DNA of 34,639 bases from Clostridia bacterium DTU068 (GCA_001513545.1 LFTQ01000049.1:16208-50846), one strand, 5' to 3'; positions 1-8,284 are shown, numbered from the stretch's first letter. The notes: a model not told the origin generated them from the sequence alone. Program-made: numbers and translations.

Positions 1-107
1 GAAGTCTGATATTAGGAAGTCAGAGTCAGAGTCAGATGTCTGAAGTCCGAAGTTTGATATCAGATCAGATAGCTATCAGAAATCAGACAACAAATATCAG
101 AAACAGC
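1..107. repeat. Degenerate short-repeat tract (GAAGTCNGA-like units)
   Basis: The first ~107 bases consist of overlapping imperfect copies of units such as GAAGTCTGA, AGTCAGA, GTCAGA and ATCAGA. TCTGA and TCAGA copies are mutually complementary, so small hairpins are possible. The tract lies downstream of the ileS stop, has no credible ORF, and may continue beyond the window edge. I see no clear poly-T terminator for ileS here. It could be an expanded intergenic simple repeat; no function is claimed. Confidence 0.5.
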
Positions 108-153
108 TAATTAATTATGGTGGTCTTTGTCATGATAATGAATATCTACTATA

Positions 154-2964
154 TTATGATTGATTTTCTCCATCTGTTTCACACAGGCTGACCACATCAT
201 GGCAGCGCTCACAGAGTTCAGGGTGATCAGCAAAAGTGCCCACAGATTCTTTATACAGCCAGCACCTGGTACATTTTTTCCCATGGGCAGGCTCCACCAT
301 AATATTTGCAGAAAGAGCGCCCTCTGTTTTAAAAGCTCCCTCAGGTGCGGCCGCCCATACCTCATTCACCTTTACCCCAGACACGATAAATATACTGGCT
401 AATTCCTTTTCAACCTTTTGCAAGAATGCAAAGCTTTCTTCATCCTCCGGATAAAAAGAGATCTCAGCCTCAGTACTTGGACCGATAACCTTTTTCTGGC
501 GGGCAGCCTCCAATGCTCTGGCAACCTCATCCCTCAGGTGGAGAACCTTCTCCATCAATGCTTCAAGGCTGGGATCCAGATATTCCCGGTTAACTTTAGG
601 CATCGGAGCTAGATAGATGCTGTCATATTTTTCTCTGGCTCCAGGCAGATAACCCCAAACCTCCTCAGTGGTAAAGGCTAAAACAGGGGCTAATAGCCGT
701 GCTAGAACACTGCATGCTTCATAAAGCACAGTCTGTATGCTGCGCCGCTCTGGAGCATCTACCGCAGAACAGTATAGGGTATCTTTAGTAACATCAAGAT
801 AAAAAGAGCTCAAATCAAGGACACAGAAAGTGTTTACAGTATGGTAGACAACATGAAAATCACTCTCTTCATAGGCCCTGGTCACCCTCTGGATTAATTT
901 GTGCAATCTGAACAGAATCCAGCGGTCAACAAGAGATAGTTTCTCATAGGGAAGCGCGTCTTGTTCTGGGTCAAAATCATAAAGGTTTCCCAGTAAAAAG
1001 CGAAAAGTATTGCGTATCTTCCTGTAGGCATCTGACATCTGTCCCATGATCTTTTCAGATACAGCCATATCATTCCGGTAATCCGCAGAAGTAACCCAGA
1101 GCCTTAAAATATCAGCACCATATTTTTTGATAACATCCTGTGGAAAGACCACATTCCCCAAGGATTTGGACATTTTTCTTCCTTCTTCATCTACCACAAA
1201 CCCATGGGTAAGCACAGCCTTGTAGGGAGCTCTTCCCCGGACAGCAACCGAGGTAGATAGTGAAGAATTAAACCATCCCCTGTGCTGGTCGCTCCCCTCA
1301 AGATAAAGGTCCGCAGGCCACCTCAGCTCCGGCCTCTGCTCCAGCACAGCCATATGGCTGGAACCGGAATCAAACCAAACATCCATGGTGTCAGTTTCCT
1401 TGCGGAAGTTCTGTTTGCCGCAAGAGGGACACTTGAAATCAGGGGGCAGCAGTTGGTCTGCTGTGCGCTCAAACCAAACATCACTCCCCTTCTCCGCGAT
1501 CAACTTCTGCAGCCAGGAAATGGTTTCATCATTAACAATATTAGCATTACAATCCTCACAATAGAAAATAGGGATCGGCACACCCCAGACTCTCTGTCGG
1601 GAAATACACCAATCACTGCGGTCAGCAACCATATTATGAATGCGTTCCTTTCCCCAGGAGGGAATCCATTGAACATCTTCGATGGCCTGAAGGGCCTCTT
1701 TCCGGAAACCATCAATAGAGGCAAACCACTGCTCTGTAGCTCTGAACATCAGTGGGTCCTTGCACCGCCAGCAGTGGGGGTATTGGTGTGTTATCTTGCC
1801 TTTCTCAAAAAGCAGTCCCTGCTTCTCCAATTGGGAGATCACCTGGTCATTGCTCTCCCAGACCAGCATCCCGGCAAAGATGCCCGCCTCTGAGATAAAC
1901 CTGCCCTGCCCATCGACCAGAGACAGTACTGGAATGCCGTACTTTTGACAAACTTCAAAGTCTTCTGTACCATGTGCAGGCGCGGTATGGACAGCTCCTG
2001 TACCCTGTTCCAGGGTCACATGCTCTCCCAGGATAACCAGGGAATCCCTCTCATAAAAGGGATGTGAGCAGCGGATACCCTCCAGTTCAGAACCCTTCCA
2101 GGAACCCAGGATACGCGGCTGTTTCTCTCCCTTAAGATCAGCAACATTAGACAACAGTTCCTCAGCCACAATCACCTTTTTCCCACCCAATTGGGCAAGA
2201 ACATACCGGAAGTTGGGATGCAGTGAGATAGCCATGTTTCCCGGAATGGTCCAGGGGGTAGTTGTCCAGATGAGAACATAGGTGTCTTCATCAACAGCAA
2301 AAAGCCCTTTACTATCCTTTACCGGAAAGAGCACATAAATGGAATCACTTTCATCCTCCTGATATTCCACCTCTGCTTCGGCTAATGCTGTCTCACAATC
2401 GATACACCAATAAACCGGCTTTAACCCCTTGTATATATAGCCTTTTTTGGCCATTTCGCCAAATATACCGATCTGCACAGCCTCATACTGGGGAGCAAGG
2501 GTAAGGTAAGGGTGATCCCAATCTCCCAACACACCCAACCGCTGAAACTCCTTTTTTTGAATCTCAACATACTTTAAGGCATATTCTTTGCAGAGATGGC
2601 GAAACTCTAAAACATCCATCTCATGACGATTAACCTTCCGGGTTTTTATCACCTGCTGTTCTATAGGGAGGCCATGGGTATCCCAACCAGGAACATAGGG
2701 AGCATCATATCCTGCCATTATTCTGTATTTAACAATGATATCCTTAAGCACCTTGTTCAGTACATGCCCCAGGTGGATGTTTCCGTTAGCATAAGGGGGC
2801 CCATCATGGAGGATATACTTGGGTTTCCCCTTGGCCTGCTCGACAATTCGCTTATAAATGTCCATCTCTTCCCAGCTGCGCAGCATGTCAGGTTCCCTTT
2901 GAGCGAGGTTGGCCCGCATGGGAAACCTGGTATGTGGTAAGTTTAACGTTTTTTTATACTCCAA
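154..2964 (-). CDS. ileS: Isoleucyl-tRNA synthetase
   Basis: Cytoplasmic class I aminoacyl-tRNA synthetase that charges tRNA-Ile and edits mischarged valine. The 936-residue protein carries the HIGH-type signature HLGH (inside [12 protein letters not shown], near residue 65), the central CP1 editing region, the KMSKS loop ([10 protein letters not shown]), a C-terminal anticodon-binding domain, and a terminal zinc finger (CTRCW ... CERC). This layout is that of the common bacterial type of about 920-940 residues. The start is TTG, supported by GAGGTGAT six bases upstream; no ATG fits better. The gene stands alone behind a T-box leader and its own consensus promoter, so expression should rise when uncharged tRNA-Ile accumulates. 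Its place downstream of the ylm/sepF genes matches the usual Firmicutes order, although divIVA is not present between them here. Confidence 0.98.
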   Translation of the reverse strand: MEYKKTLNLPHTRFPMRANLAQREPDMLRSWEEMDIYKRIVEQAKGKPKYILHDGPPYANGNIHLGHVLNKVLKDIIVKYRIMAGYDAPYVPGWDTHGLPIEQQVIKTRKVNRHEMDVLEFRHLCKEYALKYVEIQKKEFQRLGVLGDWDHPYLTLAPQYEAVQIGIFGEMAKKGYIYKGLKPVYWCIDCETALAEAEVEYQEDESDSIYVLFPVKDSKGLFAVDEDTYVLIWTTTPWTIPGNMAISLHPNFRYVLAQLGGKKVIVAEELLSNVADLKGEKQPRILGSWKGSELEGIRCSHPFYERDSLVILGEHVTLEQGTGAVHTAPAHGTEDFEVCQKYGIPVLSLVDGQGRFISEAGIFAGMLVWESNDQVISQLEKQGLLFEKGKITHQYPHCWRCKDPLMFRATEQWFASIDGFRKEALQAIEDVQWIPSWGKERIHNMVADRSDWCISRQRVWGVPIPIFYCEDCNANIVNDETISWLQKLIAEKGSDVWFERTADQLLPPDFKCPSCGKQNFRKETDTMDVWFDSGSSHMAVLEQRPELRWPADLYLEGSDQHRGWFNSSLSTSVAVRGRAPYKAVLTHGFVVDEEGRKMSKSLGNVVFPQDVIKKYGADILRLWVTSADYRNDMAVSEKIMGQMSDAYRKIRNTFRFLLGNLYDFDPEQDALPYEKLSLVDRWILFRLHKLIQRVTRAYEESDFHVVYHTVNTFCVLDLSSFYLDVTKDTLYCSAVDAPERRSIQTVLYEACSVLARLLAPVLAFTTEEVWGYLPGAREKYDSIYLAPMPKVNREYLDPSLEALMEKVLHLRDEVARALEAARQKKVIGPSTEAEISFYPEDEESFAFLQKVEKELASIFIVSGVKVNEVWAAAPEGAFKTEGALSANIMVEPAHGKKCTRCWLYKESVGTFADHPELCERCHDVVSLCETDGENQS

Positions 2965-2993
2965 ATTCGATCACCTCAAACCATAATATAAAT

Positions 2994-3016
2994 AATAAAA
3001 CCCCTCACTTGAGGGG
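2994..3016 (-). terminator. T-box attenuator terminator
   Basis: The minus strand reads CCCCTC-AAGT-GAGGGG followed by TTTTATT, a 6-bp GC-rich stem with a tetraloop and U-rich tail. Its left arm overlaps the region that would pair with the T-box core in the antiterminator, so it is the conditional terminator of the ileS leader. Confidence 0.9.
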
Positions 3017-3251
3017 CGAGAGTTCCCGCGGTACCACCCTAATTCCTTCTTTAAAAGAAGGCTCTTCATAAGGGGTAACGTTCCTTAAACGGCCTGATTT
3101 ACTCACCTTGCTCAGCTCGGTTTTCATCAGGCACTCCCGGGTGATTTTTTGCTGGTTTTGTCTGCTGGTCTTCCACCATCACCAACTCGCTGCAAGAACA
3201 AAAACAGCATACTCGTCCCGATCATCGCTTTGCTCTCAATCCTAAAATGTT
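2997..3251 (-). promoter_or_regulatory. Isoleucine T-box leader of ileS
   Basis: The minus-strand leader contains the T-box core GGGTGGTACCGCGGG (3025-3039), the Stem I element GGGACGAGTA that belongs opposite the specifier loop, and a GGTG motif in the distal part of Stem I. Opposite the AGTA motif lies AAAATCACC, giving specifier codon ATC (3143-3145), which is isoleucine and fits the downstream gene. CGGG and CCCG close the helix below the specifier loop. A CCTTCTTT/AAAGAAGG hairpin precedes the T-box core. Known family behaviour is that uncharged cognate tRNA stabilises an antiterminator. Stem I was assigned by eye. Confidence 0.93.
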
Positions 3252-3257
3252 GTAGTC

Positions 3258-3286
3258 ATTATAGGGATTTCCTCACACAATGTCAA
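3258..3286 (-). promoter_or_regulatory. Sigma-A promoter of the ileS T-box leader
   Basis: The minus strand contains TTGACA (3286-3281), a 17-base spacer, and TATAAT (3263-3258), a perfect match to the vegetative consensus with ideal spacing. Transcription would start near 3251, immediately upstream of the T-box Stem I. Confidence 0.92.
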
Positions 3287-3337
3287 GATAATTTGGCAAA
3301 ATGCAGCGGATCCTCAATTATAGCCCATTCATAATAA

Positions 3338-3363
3338 AGAAAAAAGGCACCGAAAGGTACCTT
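3338..3363 (-). terminator. Rho-independent terminator after the ylm/sepF/proC genes
   Basis: The minus strand reads AAGGTACC-TTTC-GGTGCCTT then TTTT: an 8-bp stem with one G-U pair, a 4-base loop and a T run. It lies just downstream of the 47-aa ORF and upstream of the ileS promoter, separating the two units. Confidence 0.82.
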
Positions 3364-3382
3364 TGCAAATAAACTCTGCAGT

Positions 3383-3526
3383 TTAGGGCAGCTTATTCCT
3401 ACTGTCAATCCCGGCTTGCTTCTTCATATCATCGATAGTGGCATATTCCCCTGCGGTTTCGATATCCACCGGCCGGATTTTCAACCTGTTTTTTGCCTTA
3501 CCCGCTTTTCTTTTCTTTTTTGCCAT
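3383..3526 (-). CDS. Small basic protein of unknown function (47 aa)
   Basis: This ORF is below the length limit of the supplied track. It starts with ATG, has a purine-rich AGGAAGTGGGG stretch upstream, encodes 47 residues and ends 20 bases before the terminator. The N-terminal third is very basic (MAKKKRKAGKAKNRLK); the rest is more acidic and ends with DDMKKQAGIDSRNKLP. There is no membrane segment or cysteine. It is the last gene of the run containing yggU, ylmG, proC and sepF, at the position where Bacillus relatives carry ylmH and divIVA. I do not recognise the family. The lysine-rich head suggests nucleic-acid or ribosome contact, which is inference only. The fit between start, stop and terminator makes it more credible than a chance ORF. 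Confidence 0.62.
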   Translation of the reverse strand: MAKKKRKAGKAKNRLKIRPVDIETAGEYATIDDMKKQAGIDSRNKLP

Positions 3527-3582
3527 CAACCCCACTTCCTTTGCAGTATTGGTACTTTTATTATGAGTGAGAAAGGGATTGA

Positions 3583-3888
3583 TTATACTTTCTTCCGGCA
3601 GTATTGGCTCACCTGCTGTCTCACCGCTTCTTCTGTAAGACCTGTGATCTCAACAAGTTTGCAGCGCCCAGCAGCACCCCTTAGAATTTTGATCCTTCCC
3701 CCTGCACAGCCAAACACCTGACCCAGATATTTTACCAGGGCTTTATTGGCTTCCCCTTCAACAGGCGGTGCAGTTAACTTAACCCGCAGAAAATCACCTG
3801 TAATGCCGGCAATCTCATTTTTCGAAGAGCGGGGCTGTACCTTCACTTGAATTCTTACCCCATTTGCAGCAGAGGTCACCCAGGGCAT
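3583..3888 (-). CDS. yggU: YggU/DUF167 family protein
   Basis: Small conserved protein of the DUF167 family (about 100 residues, known alpha/beta fold, biochemical role not established). Family marks are the strand VQVKVQPRSSKNEI near the N-terminus (seen here as IQVKVQPRSSKNEI) and LTAPPVEGEANKALVKYL, the most conserved stretch. ORF-track start is a GTG at 3900 that shares a base with the ylmG stop; I prefer the ATG at 3888 because GGTGATC, a good match to the anti-SD, lies just upstream of it. The order ylmE-proC-ylmG-yggU is a widespread neighbourhood (yggS-yggT-yggU in enterobacteria). Co-translation with ylmG is likely given the near-overlap. Confidence 0.88.
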   Translation of the reverse strand: MPWVTSAANGVRIQVKVQPRSSKNEIAGITGDFLRVKLTAPPVEGEANKALVKYLGQVFGCAGGRIKILRGAAGRCKLVEITGLTEEAVRQQVSQYCRKKV

Positions 3889-3899
3889 TTTGATCACCA

Positions 3900-4172
3900 C
3901 TACATCAATGATCTAGCCAGTGATATGAGCAGAGCTCTCACCACTTCCAGAAAGATAACAGCCAACAGAGGAGAAAAATCGATATTCATTACAGTACCGG
4001 GAAGCAATCTCCTGCAAAGGGACAGCAAAGGCTCAGTTATTTCATAGATGAACCTGATAATAGGATGATAGGTGCGGGGCCTGATAAAAGACAAGATTAT
4101 CCTGGCCACGATCAGCCAAAAATAAATATCAATAGCCAAGGAAATAACTGAAATAATAAATGTTAAATTCAT
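3900..4172 (-). CDS. ylmG: YggT/YlmG family membrane protein
   Basis: A 90-residue integral membrane protein of the YggT family. Two hydrophobic segments are visible, residues about 3-27 and about 62-85, separated by the conserved loop containing ARIILSFIRPRTYHP, where the arginine-proline stretch is the family hallmark. Start ATG is preceded by GGAGATT eight or so bases upstream. Homologues next to sepF have been tied to envelope and division-site processes, but the molecular role is not known. It follows proC by 23 bases and abuts yggU, so it sits in the middle of one transcription unit. Confidence 0.92.
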   Translation of the reverse strand: MNLTFIISVISLAIDIYFWLIVARIILSFIRPRTYHPIIRFIYEITEPLLSLCRRLLPGTVMNIDFSPLLAVIFLEVVRALLISLARSLM

Positions 4173-4195
4173 CGCTTAATCTCCGCTCCTCAAGT

Positions 4196-5020
4196 TCACT
4201 GTAGTTCTCCGGAGCGTTTGGCCGCAGCTTCCACAGCACTGAGCAAAACACCCCGCAAACCGCCGTTTTCCAATACATGTACACCGCTGATTGTGCTCCC
4301 TCCAGGTGAGCAGACCCTATCTTTAAGCACAGCAGGGTGTTCACCATTTAGAATCATACGCCCTGTACCGATCATGGTCTGGGCAGCCAGTTCCAGAGCA
4401 ACCTGCCGGGATAATCCCATTTTGACACCACCGTCTGCCAGCGCTTCCAGCACAATCGCCATATAAGCAGGCCCACAACCACTGACAGCGGTTACAGCAT
4501 CTATTTCTTTTTCTGAAACAATAATTACCCGGCCCACAGATGCAAAAAGTACCTCTGCAACCTTTTGGTGACTCTCAACAGCACAGCTGCCCATAACCAG
4601 GGCGCTCATCCCCTCCCCCGCCAAAGAGGGCACATTGGGCATTACTCTGATCACAGGGGTGCCCACCGGCAGATTCTCCTCTAAAAATGAAATCTTGACA
4701 CCCGCGGCCACCGATATTAACAAATGATCAGCTGTAATAGCCGGTGCGATTTCCTCTAAAACAACCTTCACCTGCCCGGGTTTAACTGCAAGTATCACAA
4801 TATCGCTGTTCCGGGCGGTTTCCAGGTTATCTACCGCTGTACTGACAGAAAACTGCTCCTTCAACCTTTGTATAGTATTATTATCTATATCACTTACTGT
4901 CACATCACAGGGCTCCACAAGACCAGCATCCAGGAAACCCCGTATCAGAGCGCTTCCCATAGCACCAGCACCGATCACACCGATCTTTTTAATGTTTACG
5001 ATCTTTTTTACCCTCCTCAC
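4196..5020 (-). CDS. proC: Pyrroline-5-carboxylate reductase
   Basis: Cytoplasmic NAD(P)H-dependent enzyme making L-proline from pyrroline-5-carboxylate, the last step of proline synthesis. An N-terminal Rossmann motif (GVIGAGAMGSAL) starts the domain; VRVMPNVPSLAGEG-type substrate-binding sequence and the C-terminal signature SPGGSTISGVHVLE follow. The ORF-track start (5110) would overlap sepF by over 120 bases and add 30 non-homologous residues, so it is rejected. The choice is between GTG at 5020 (274 aa, weak ribosome site, used here) and an ATC at 5002 placed nine bases after GGAGG. In either case the start lies inside the 3' end of sepF, implying translational coupling. The neighbouring PLP-homeostasis gene ylmE is a common partner of proC. 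Confidence 0.93.
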   Translation of the reverse strand: MRRVKKIVNIKKIGVIGAGAMGSALIRGFLDAGLVEPCDVTVSDIDNNTIQRLKEQFSVSTAVDNLETARNSDIVILAVKPGQVKVVLEEIAPAITADHLLISVAAGVKISFLEENLPVGTPVIRVMPNVPSLAGEGMSALVMGSCAVESHQKVAEVLFASVGRVIIVSEKEIDAVTAVSGCGPAYMAIVLEALADGGVKMGLSRQVALELAAQTMIGTGRMILNGEHPAVLKDRVCSPGGSTISGVHVLENGGLRGVLLSAVEAAAKRSGELQ

Positions 5021-5441
5021 GTAATTGTTGTAAAAACTTTTCCTGCGACAGTCCCTCTGGGAGCTCCGCCTGGATAGATATATTACTGGGAGCAAACATA
5101 AAAGTGTCACTGCTCACCCTCTGCATACTTCCATTGAGAGCAAAAACAGTGCCTCCCAAAAAGTCCAGGATTCGCTGGGAAACCTCTTTTGTGGTTTTAC
5201 TAAGATTGACAACCACTGTTTTCCTGCTTTTTAATTGATTGGAGATCTTCTCTACTTCATCAAATCCGACAGGTGTCAGCACAACTATTTTAACCTCAGG
5301 TGAGGTATGCAGACTGAGCACAGGTGTGCGGGAACGCGCCTTTGGTTCTGTATACTCAGCTTCTTCAAAGCTATCATATTCCTCATCCTGCTCCGAATAT
5401 CCCAATAATTTAAGAACCTTATCATACCAACCGCGAGCCAA
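4989..5441 (-). CDS. sepF: Cell division protein SepF
   Basis: FtsZ-associated protein that bundles and bends FtsZ filaments and helps tether the ring to the membrane in Gram-positive bacteria. The 150-residue product has a short N-terminal stretch ([15 protein letters not shown]) able to form the membrane-binding helix, an acidic/tyrosine-rich linker, and a C-terminal DUF552 core from about residue 48, including [22 protein letters not shown] and FMFAPSNI. The start is TTG, preceded by GGGGGTG about eight bases upstream. Its 3' end overlaps proC. SepF acts with FtsZ and FtsA encoded 12 kb away in the same window. Confidence 0.95.
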   Translation of the reverse strand: MARGWYDKVLKLLGYSEQDEEYDSFEEAEYTEPKARSRTPVLSLHTSPEVKIVVLTPVGFDEVEKISNQLKSRKTVVVNLSKTTKEVSQRILDFLGGTVFALNGSMQRVSSDTFMFAPSNISIQAELPEGLSQEKFLQQLREEGKKDRKH

Positions 5442-5458
5442 GAAAAGAACACCCCCAT

Positions 5459-6151
5459 TTATTGTTCATCTTCACTGAAAAGAGCACTCCCCACCCTAAC
5501 CATGGTGGCTCCTTCTTCAACAGCTATCACAAAATCATTGGTCATTCCCATAGATAAGTGGGATAAATTTAAACGCGGCCTTGTCCTAGCCAGCTCATCC
5601 CGCAACTGGCGCAGTTTCCTGAAAACAGGGCGGGTCTTCTCCGGATCATCCTCAAAGGGAGCGATGGTCATCAGACCGCATATTTTAATACCCTGTAGAT
5701 CCTGAACAAGGTCAAGAAACTCCGGAAGCTCATGGGGAGACAGCCCATACTTTGTTTCCTCTTGAGATATGTTAACCTGCACTAAAACATTCCAGGGGTA
5801 ACCCTGATCCTTGCTCAATTTATCAAGAAGTTGTGCCAGAGGGAGCCTGTCTAAAGAATGGATCATCTCCACTTTACCCACCAGCTGTTTTGCTTTATTT
5901 CGCTGCAGGTGGCCGATCATGTGCCACTCCACATCCTGACCGACCAGTTCATACTTTTTTAAAAAATCCTGAACCCTGTTTTCCCCGAAACTGCACAGCC
6001 CATACTGCAGTGCTTCCTTAATTTTTTCCACTGCTGCCATCTTGGTCACAGCAATAAGTTTCACTTCAGATGAGGAACGGCCTGACCTGCGGCATGCCTG
6101 CTCAATTTGCCGGTTTACTCTTTCAATTCTTTCTTCCAGGGTACCAGACAA
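5459..6151 (-). CDS. ylmE: YggS/YlmE family PLP homeostasis protein
   Basis: Alanine-racemase-N-like single TIM-barrel protein that binds pyridoxal phosphate and balances the PLP pool; no substrate reaction is established. Family signatures are KLIAVTKM with the PLP lysine, [27 protein letters not shown], and the C-terminal [10 protein letters not shown]...GATMVRVG block that binds phosphate. I place the start at a TTG (6151, 230 aa) because AAGGAGG lies seven bases upstream; the longer ORF from 6187 would put that Shine-Dalgarno inside the coding region and adds an atypical head. It precedes sepF by 17 bases, the order seen in Bacillus (ylmE-sepF). Confidence 0.95.
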   Translation of the reverse strand: MSGTLEERIERVNRQIEQACRRSGRSSSEVKLIAVTKMAAVEKIKEALQYGLCSFGENRVQDFLKKYELVGQDVEWHMIGHLQRNKAKQLVGKVEMIHSLDRLPLAQLLDKLSKDQGYPWNVLVQVNISQEETKYGLSPHELPEFLDLVQDLQGIKICGLMTIAPFEDDPEKTRPVFRKLRQLRDELARTRPRLNLSHLSMGMTNDFVIAVEEGATMVRVGSALFSEDEQ

Positions 6152-6249
6152 TTGGATTCCTCCTTCGCCAACACCATCCCTTTTCATAATCGATTATCTT
6201 ACACTTTTCAAAGATATATCCAACTGAAACTAAAAACAGATCCCTTCTC

Positions 6250-7230
6250 TTATTTGTTGCAAATGATCTCCGCCAAACTGGGATTTGTAATAACTTCCGT
6301 CCCAGGGACTATTCCCTGTACTGCTGCCTGTTCATTAAGGGCAGCAGTCACTTCAACCTTTCTGTATTTCGGACCTGTAACAGCCATAACATAGACACCT
6401 GTCTGTCCTTCCTTTTCAACAAGTGCTGATTCAGGGATGATGATCCCCTCCCCTAAAATATGCATTACCTGTAGGTCAAGCTTGCGCTGACAGGGAAAAG
6501 GACGTGCTTGTTTCAGTTCAACAACAGCATAATAATGATCGCCTTTTTTATGATGGGCAACAACCAGAGCTTTTCCAGTGCCTTCCTCACCCCAGGTCAG
6601 TGTCAGCCGATCATTTTGTTCTATGTGGGGTTTGAACCCTCGAGGAAACTGCACAATAAGGTAGGGGTTAGCCAGGTTGTCGATCACCTTAAACACAGGT
6701 TCACCCTGCTTGATATCCTCTCTGACACCGCTGACAATTTTGTTTCCCTCTTCTAGTTTTTCAAAAATAACAGATGGGTCAACACGCTGCCAGGAGTATC
6801 GATCATATATGCTCTCCCATCCATCCAGTTGATATGAAATAATACCGGTGCATGGACTCTTGATCTGAATTTTTCCGCTGCTCCCCGCAGGGTCAGCCAT
6901 CAACTCCAATTGAGCAACCAGGGTTCCCACAGGAACACGATCACCCTCTGCAACTATAGGCAGCAGTTTGCCTGTGTTTGGTGCTCTCACCACATTCTCA
7001 TTCATTAATAAAACAGCTTTTGCAGCTGTGGACTCAGTCAGTTCTCCCAACTCTGCTGGAATTGTCCTGATGGCATGAAAAACACAGAAATAATATAACT
7101 GCGTTCCTAACCAGATGACAATACCCAGAGCTATAAAAAAAAGAACCAGCCTGCCGACAATAGTCTTTATCTTTTTATCCCAGGTTTTTTTCAGTTTATA
7201 TCGCTTAAACTGCACCACCTGCTTATGCAC
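6250..7230 (-). CDS. HlyD-like membrane-anchored adaptor protein
   Basis: A 326-residue protein with a basic N-terminus, one transmembrane segment (about residues 24-50, VGRLVLFFIALGIVIWLG), and an extracytoplasmic part. Residues about 90-130 resemble a biotinyl/lipoyl-like half-motif (VRAPNTGKLLPIVAEGDRVPVG), the hallmark of HlyD-type adaptors, followed by KSPCTGIISY and beta-barrel-like strands. GTG start abuts the stop of the upstream HMA gene, with GAGGTG six bases before it. No transporter (ABC, RND or MFS) is adjacent, so an export role is unproven; related clostridial proteins found next to ylmE have the same layout as far as I recall. Likely co-transcribed with pgeF, the HMA protein and ylmE. 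It may act in the envelope near the division machinery, which is inference. Confidence 0.75.
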   Translation of the reverse strand: MHKQVVQFKRYKLKKTWDKKIKTIVGRLVLFFIALGIVIWLGTQLYYFCVFHAIRTIPAELGELTESTAAKAVLLMNENVVRAPNTGKLLPIVAEGDRVPVGTLVAQLELMADPAGSSGKIQIKSPCTGIISYQLDGWESIYDRYSWQRVDPSVIFEKLEEGNKIVSGVREDIKQGEPVFKVIDNLANPYLIVQFPRGFKPHIEQNDRLTLTWGEEGTGKALVVAHHKKGDHYYAVVELKQARPFPCQRKLDLQVMHILGEGIIIPESALVEKEGQTGVYVMAVTGPKYRKVEVTAALNEQAAVQGIVPGTEVITNPSLAEIICNK

Positions 7231-7470
7231 CTAGAGCACCTCATATCCAGCATCCTCAATAGCTTCTTTAAATTCAGGCAAGCCGGCTTCAACGGGGTTA
7301 TATACTACCTTGACCAGGCCTTCTTTCAAATTCACCTGTACATCCTGGACCCCATCCAGTCCCATAAGGGCTTTGATCACAGCCTGCTGGCAGTGCTGAC
7401 AGCTCATACCTGCAACTTTAAGAGTCAACTCCTTTGGCTGGTCTATGACGCCGCTGCAGTGAGAACACAT
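7231..7470 (-). CDS. Heavy-metal-associated (HMA) domain protein, CopZ-like
   Basis: A 79-residue protein built around one HMA ferredoxin-like domain with the metal-binding motif GMSCQHC (about residues 21-27), and a typical C-terminal ending EAGLPEFKEAIEDAGYEVL. Unusually, a second CxxC pair sits at the extreme N-terminus (MCSHC). The ATG at 7470 is chosen over the GTG at 7479 because AGGTGAT, its ribosome site, overlaps that GTG. CopZ-like proteins carry Cu(I) to P-type ATPases or repressors, but neither a copper ATPase nor a CsoR gene is nearby. It lies between pgeF and the HlyD-like gene with gaps of 13 and 0 bases. The metal could be copper or zinc. Confidence 0.88.
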   Translation of the reverse strand: MCSHCSGVIDQPKELTLKVAGMSCQHCQQAVIKALMGLDGVQDVQVNLKEGLVKVVYNPVEAGLPEFKEAIEDAGYEVL

Positions 7471-7483
7471 TTCTATCACCTCA

Positions 7484-8284
7484 CTATTGGATCAGGATTG
7501 CCGCCATCCTTCCTGTCTCTCCGTGGCTGCCCCGATAGGAAAAGAAAAGATCCTGGCGGCAGATAGTACAAAAACTACTGATAGAGATATTCTCTCTAAG
7601 AACACCGGCATCCTGCAAAATTAAACAATTTGATTGAGAAATATTGAAAAACCACTTACCATTCCCCTTCTCCTCCAGCAGATCCCTGAAGGTCTCTGGG
7701 AAGGCATCCTTAATAGCCTGGTAAACATCCTCACCCACCTCATAACAGCAGGGACCTGCTGCAGGGGAAAGGGCAGCATAACAGTTTGCTGCTTTGCTAC
7801 CGTAAATCCTAGACATTTCCTGAACACATCTGGCAGCTATTCTTGCTGCAGCACCCCGCCAGCCTGCATGGGCAACAGCAATCACACGGTTATAGGGGTC
7901 ATAGAGGTAAATTGCCTGGCAATCAGCGCACAGAATAGAAATAGCCACATTGGATAAATGAGTGATCAAACAATCTCCACTGCTGCCTTTTTTCAGCAGC
8001 AGATCTTCTTCCCTCTCCAAAACCACTACCCGGTCGCTATGGACCTGATTAAGTGTGATCAACCTATCCTCTTCAATATTGAGAGCATCGGTAACAAGCC
8101 TTCTGTTAGCTGTTACAGCATCAGGATCATCCCCTGTATGGTAGCCCAGGTTTAAGGAAGAATAGCATCCTCTGCTCACACCGCCGCGCCGGGTTGTAAT
8201 AACAGCCCGCACCTTATCTTCTCCAAAACCGGGCAAATAGAGATAAGGTAACTGCCCCGGCTCATTTTTTAAAATAAAATCCAC
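7484..8284 (-). CDS. pgeF: Peptidoglycan editing factor / purine nucleoside phosphorylase family (YfiH/YlmD)
   Basis: Member of the YfiH family (DUF152, older name multicopper polyphenol oxidase), now associated with purine nucleoside phosphorylase/adenosine deaminase activity and with peptidoglycan editing. Diagnostic stretches are LNLGYHTGDDPDAV, the metal-site histidine in LNQVHSD, ADCQAIYLYDP with the zinc cysteine, VAHAGWRG with the second histidine, and AALSPAAGPCCYEVG. Length (266 aa) is typical. The start is GTG, with GAGGG three bases upstream. In Bacillus the homologue (ylmD) sits directly before ylmE; here two extra genes intervene. No terminator is visible between nrdG and this gene, so read-through is possible. 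Confidence 0.93.
   Translation of the reverse strand: MDFILKNEPGQLPYLYLPGFGEDKVRAVITTRRGGVSRGCYSSLNLGYHTGDDPDAVTANRRLVTDALNIEEDRLITLNQVHSDRVVVLEREEDLLLKKGSSGDCLITHLSNVAISILCADCQAIYLYDPYNRVIAVAHAGWRGAAARIAARCVQEMSRIYGSKAANCYAALSPAAGPCCYEVGEDVYQAIKDAFPETFRDLLEEKGNGKWFFNISQSNCLILQDAGVLRENISISSFCTICRQDLFFSYRGSHGETGRMAAILIQ

Noticed and set aside
1-107. CRISPR array
   Set aside because: Units are too short and irregular, with no constant-length spacers and no cas genes in the window.
1282-1893. 203-aa plus-strand ORF
   Set aside because: Antisense shadow of ileS, whose protein is clearly conserved through this stretch.
5021-5110. N-terminal extension of proC in the ORF track
   Set aside because: It would overlap sepF heavily and adds residues unlike any ProC; the Rossmann motif begins well downstream.
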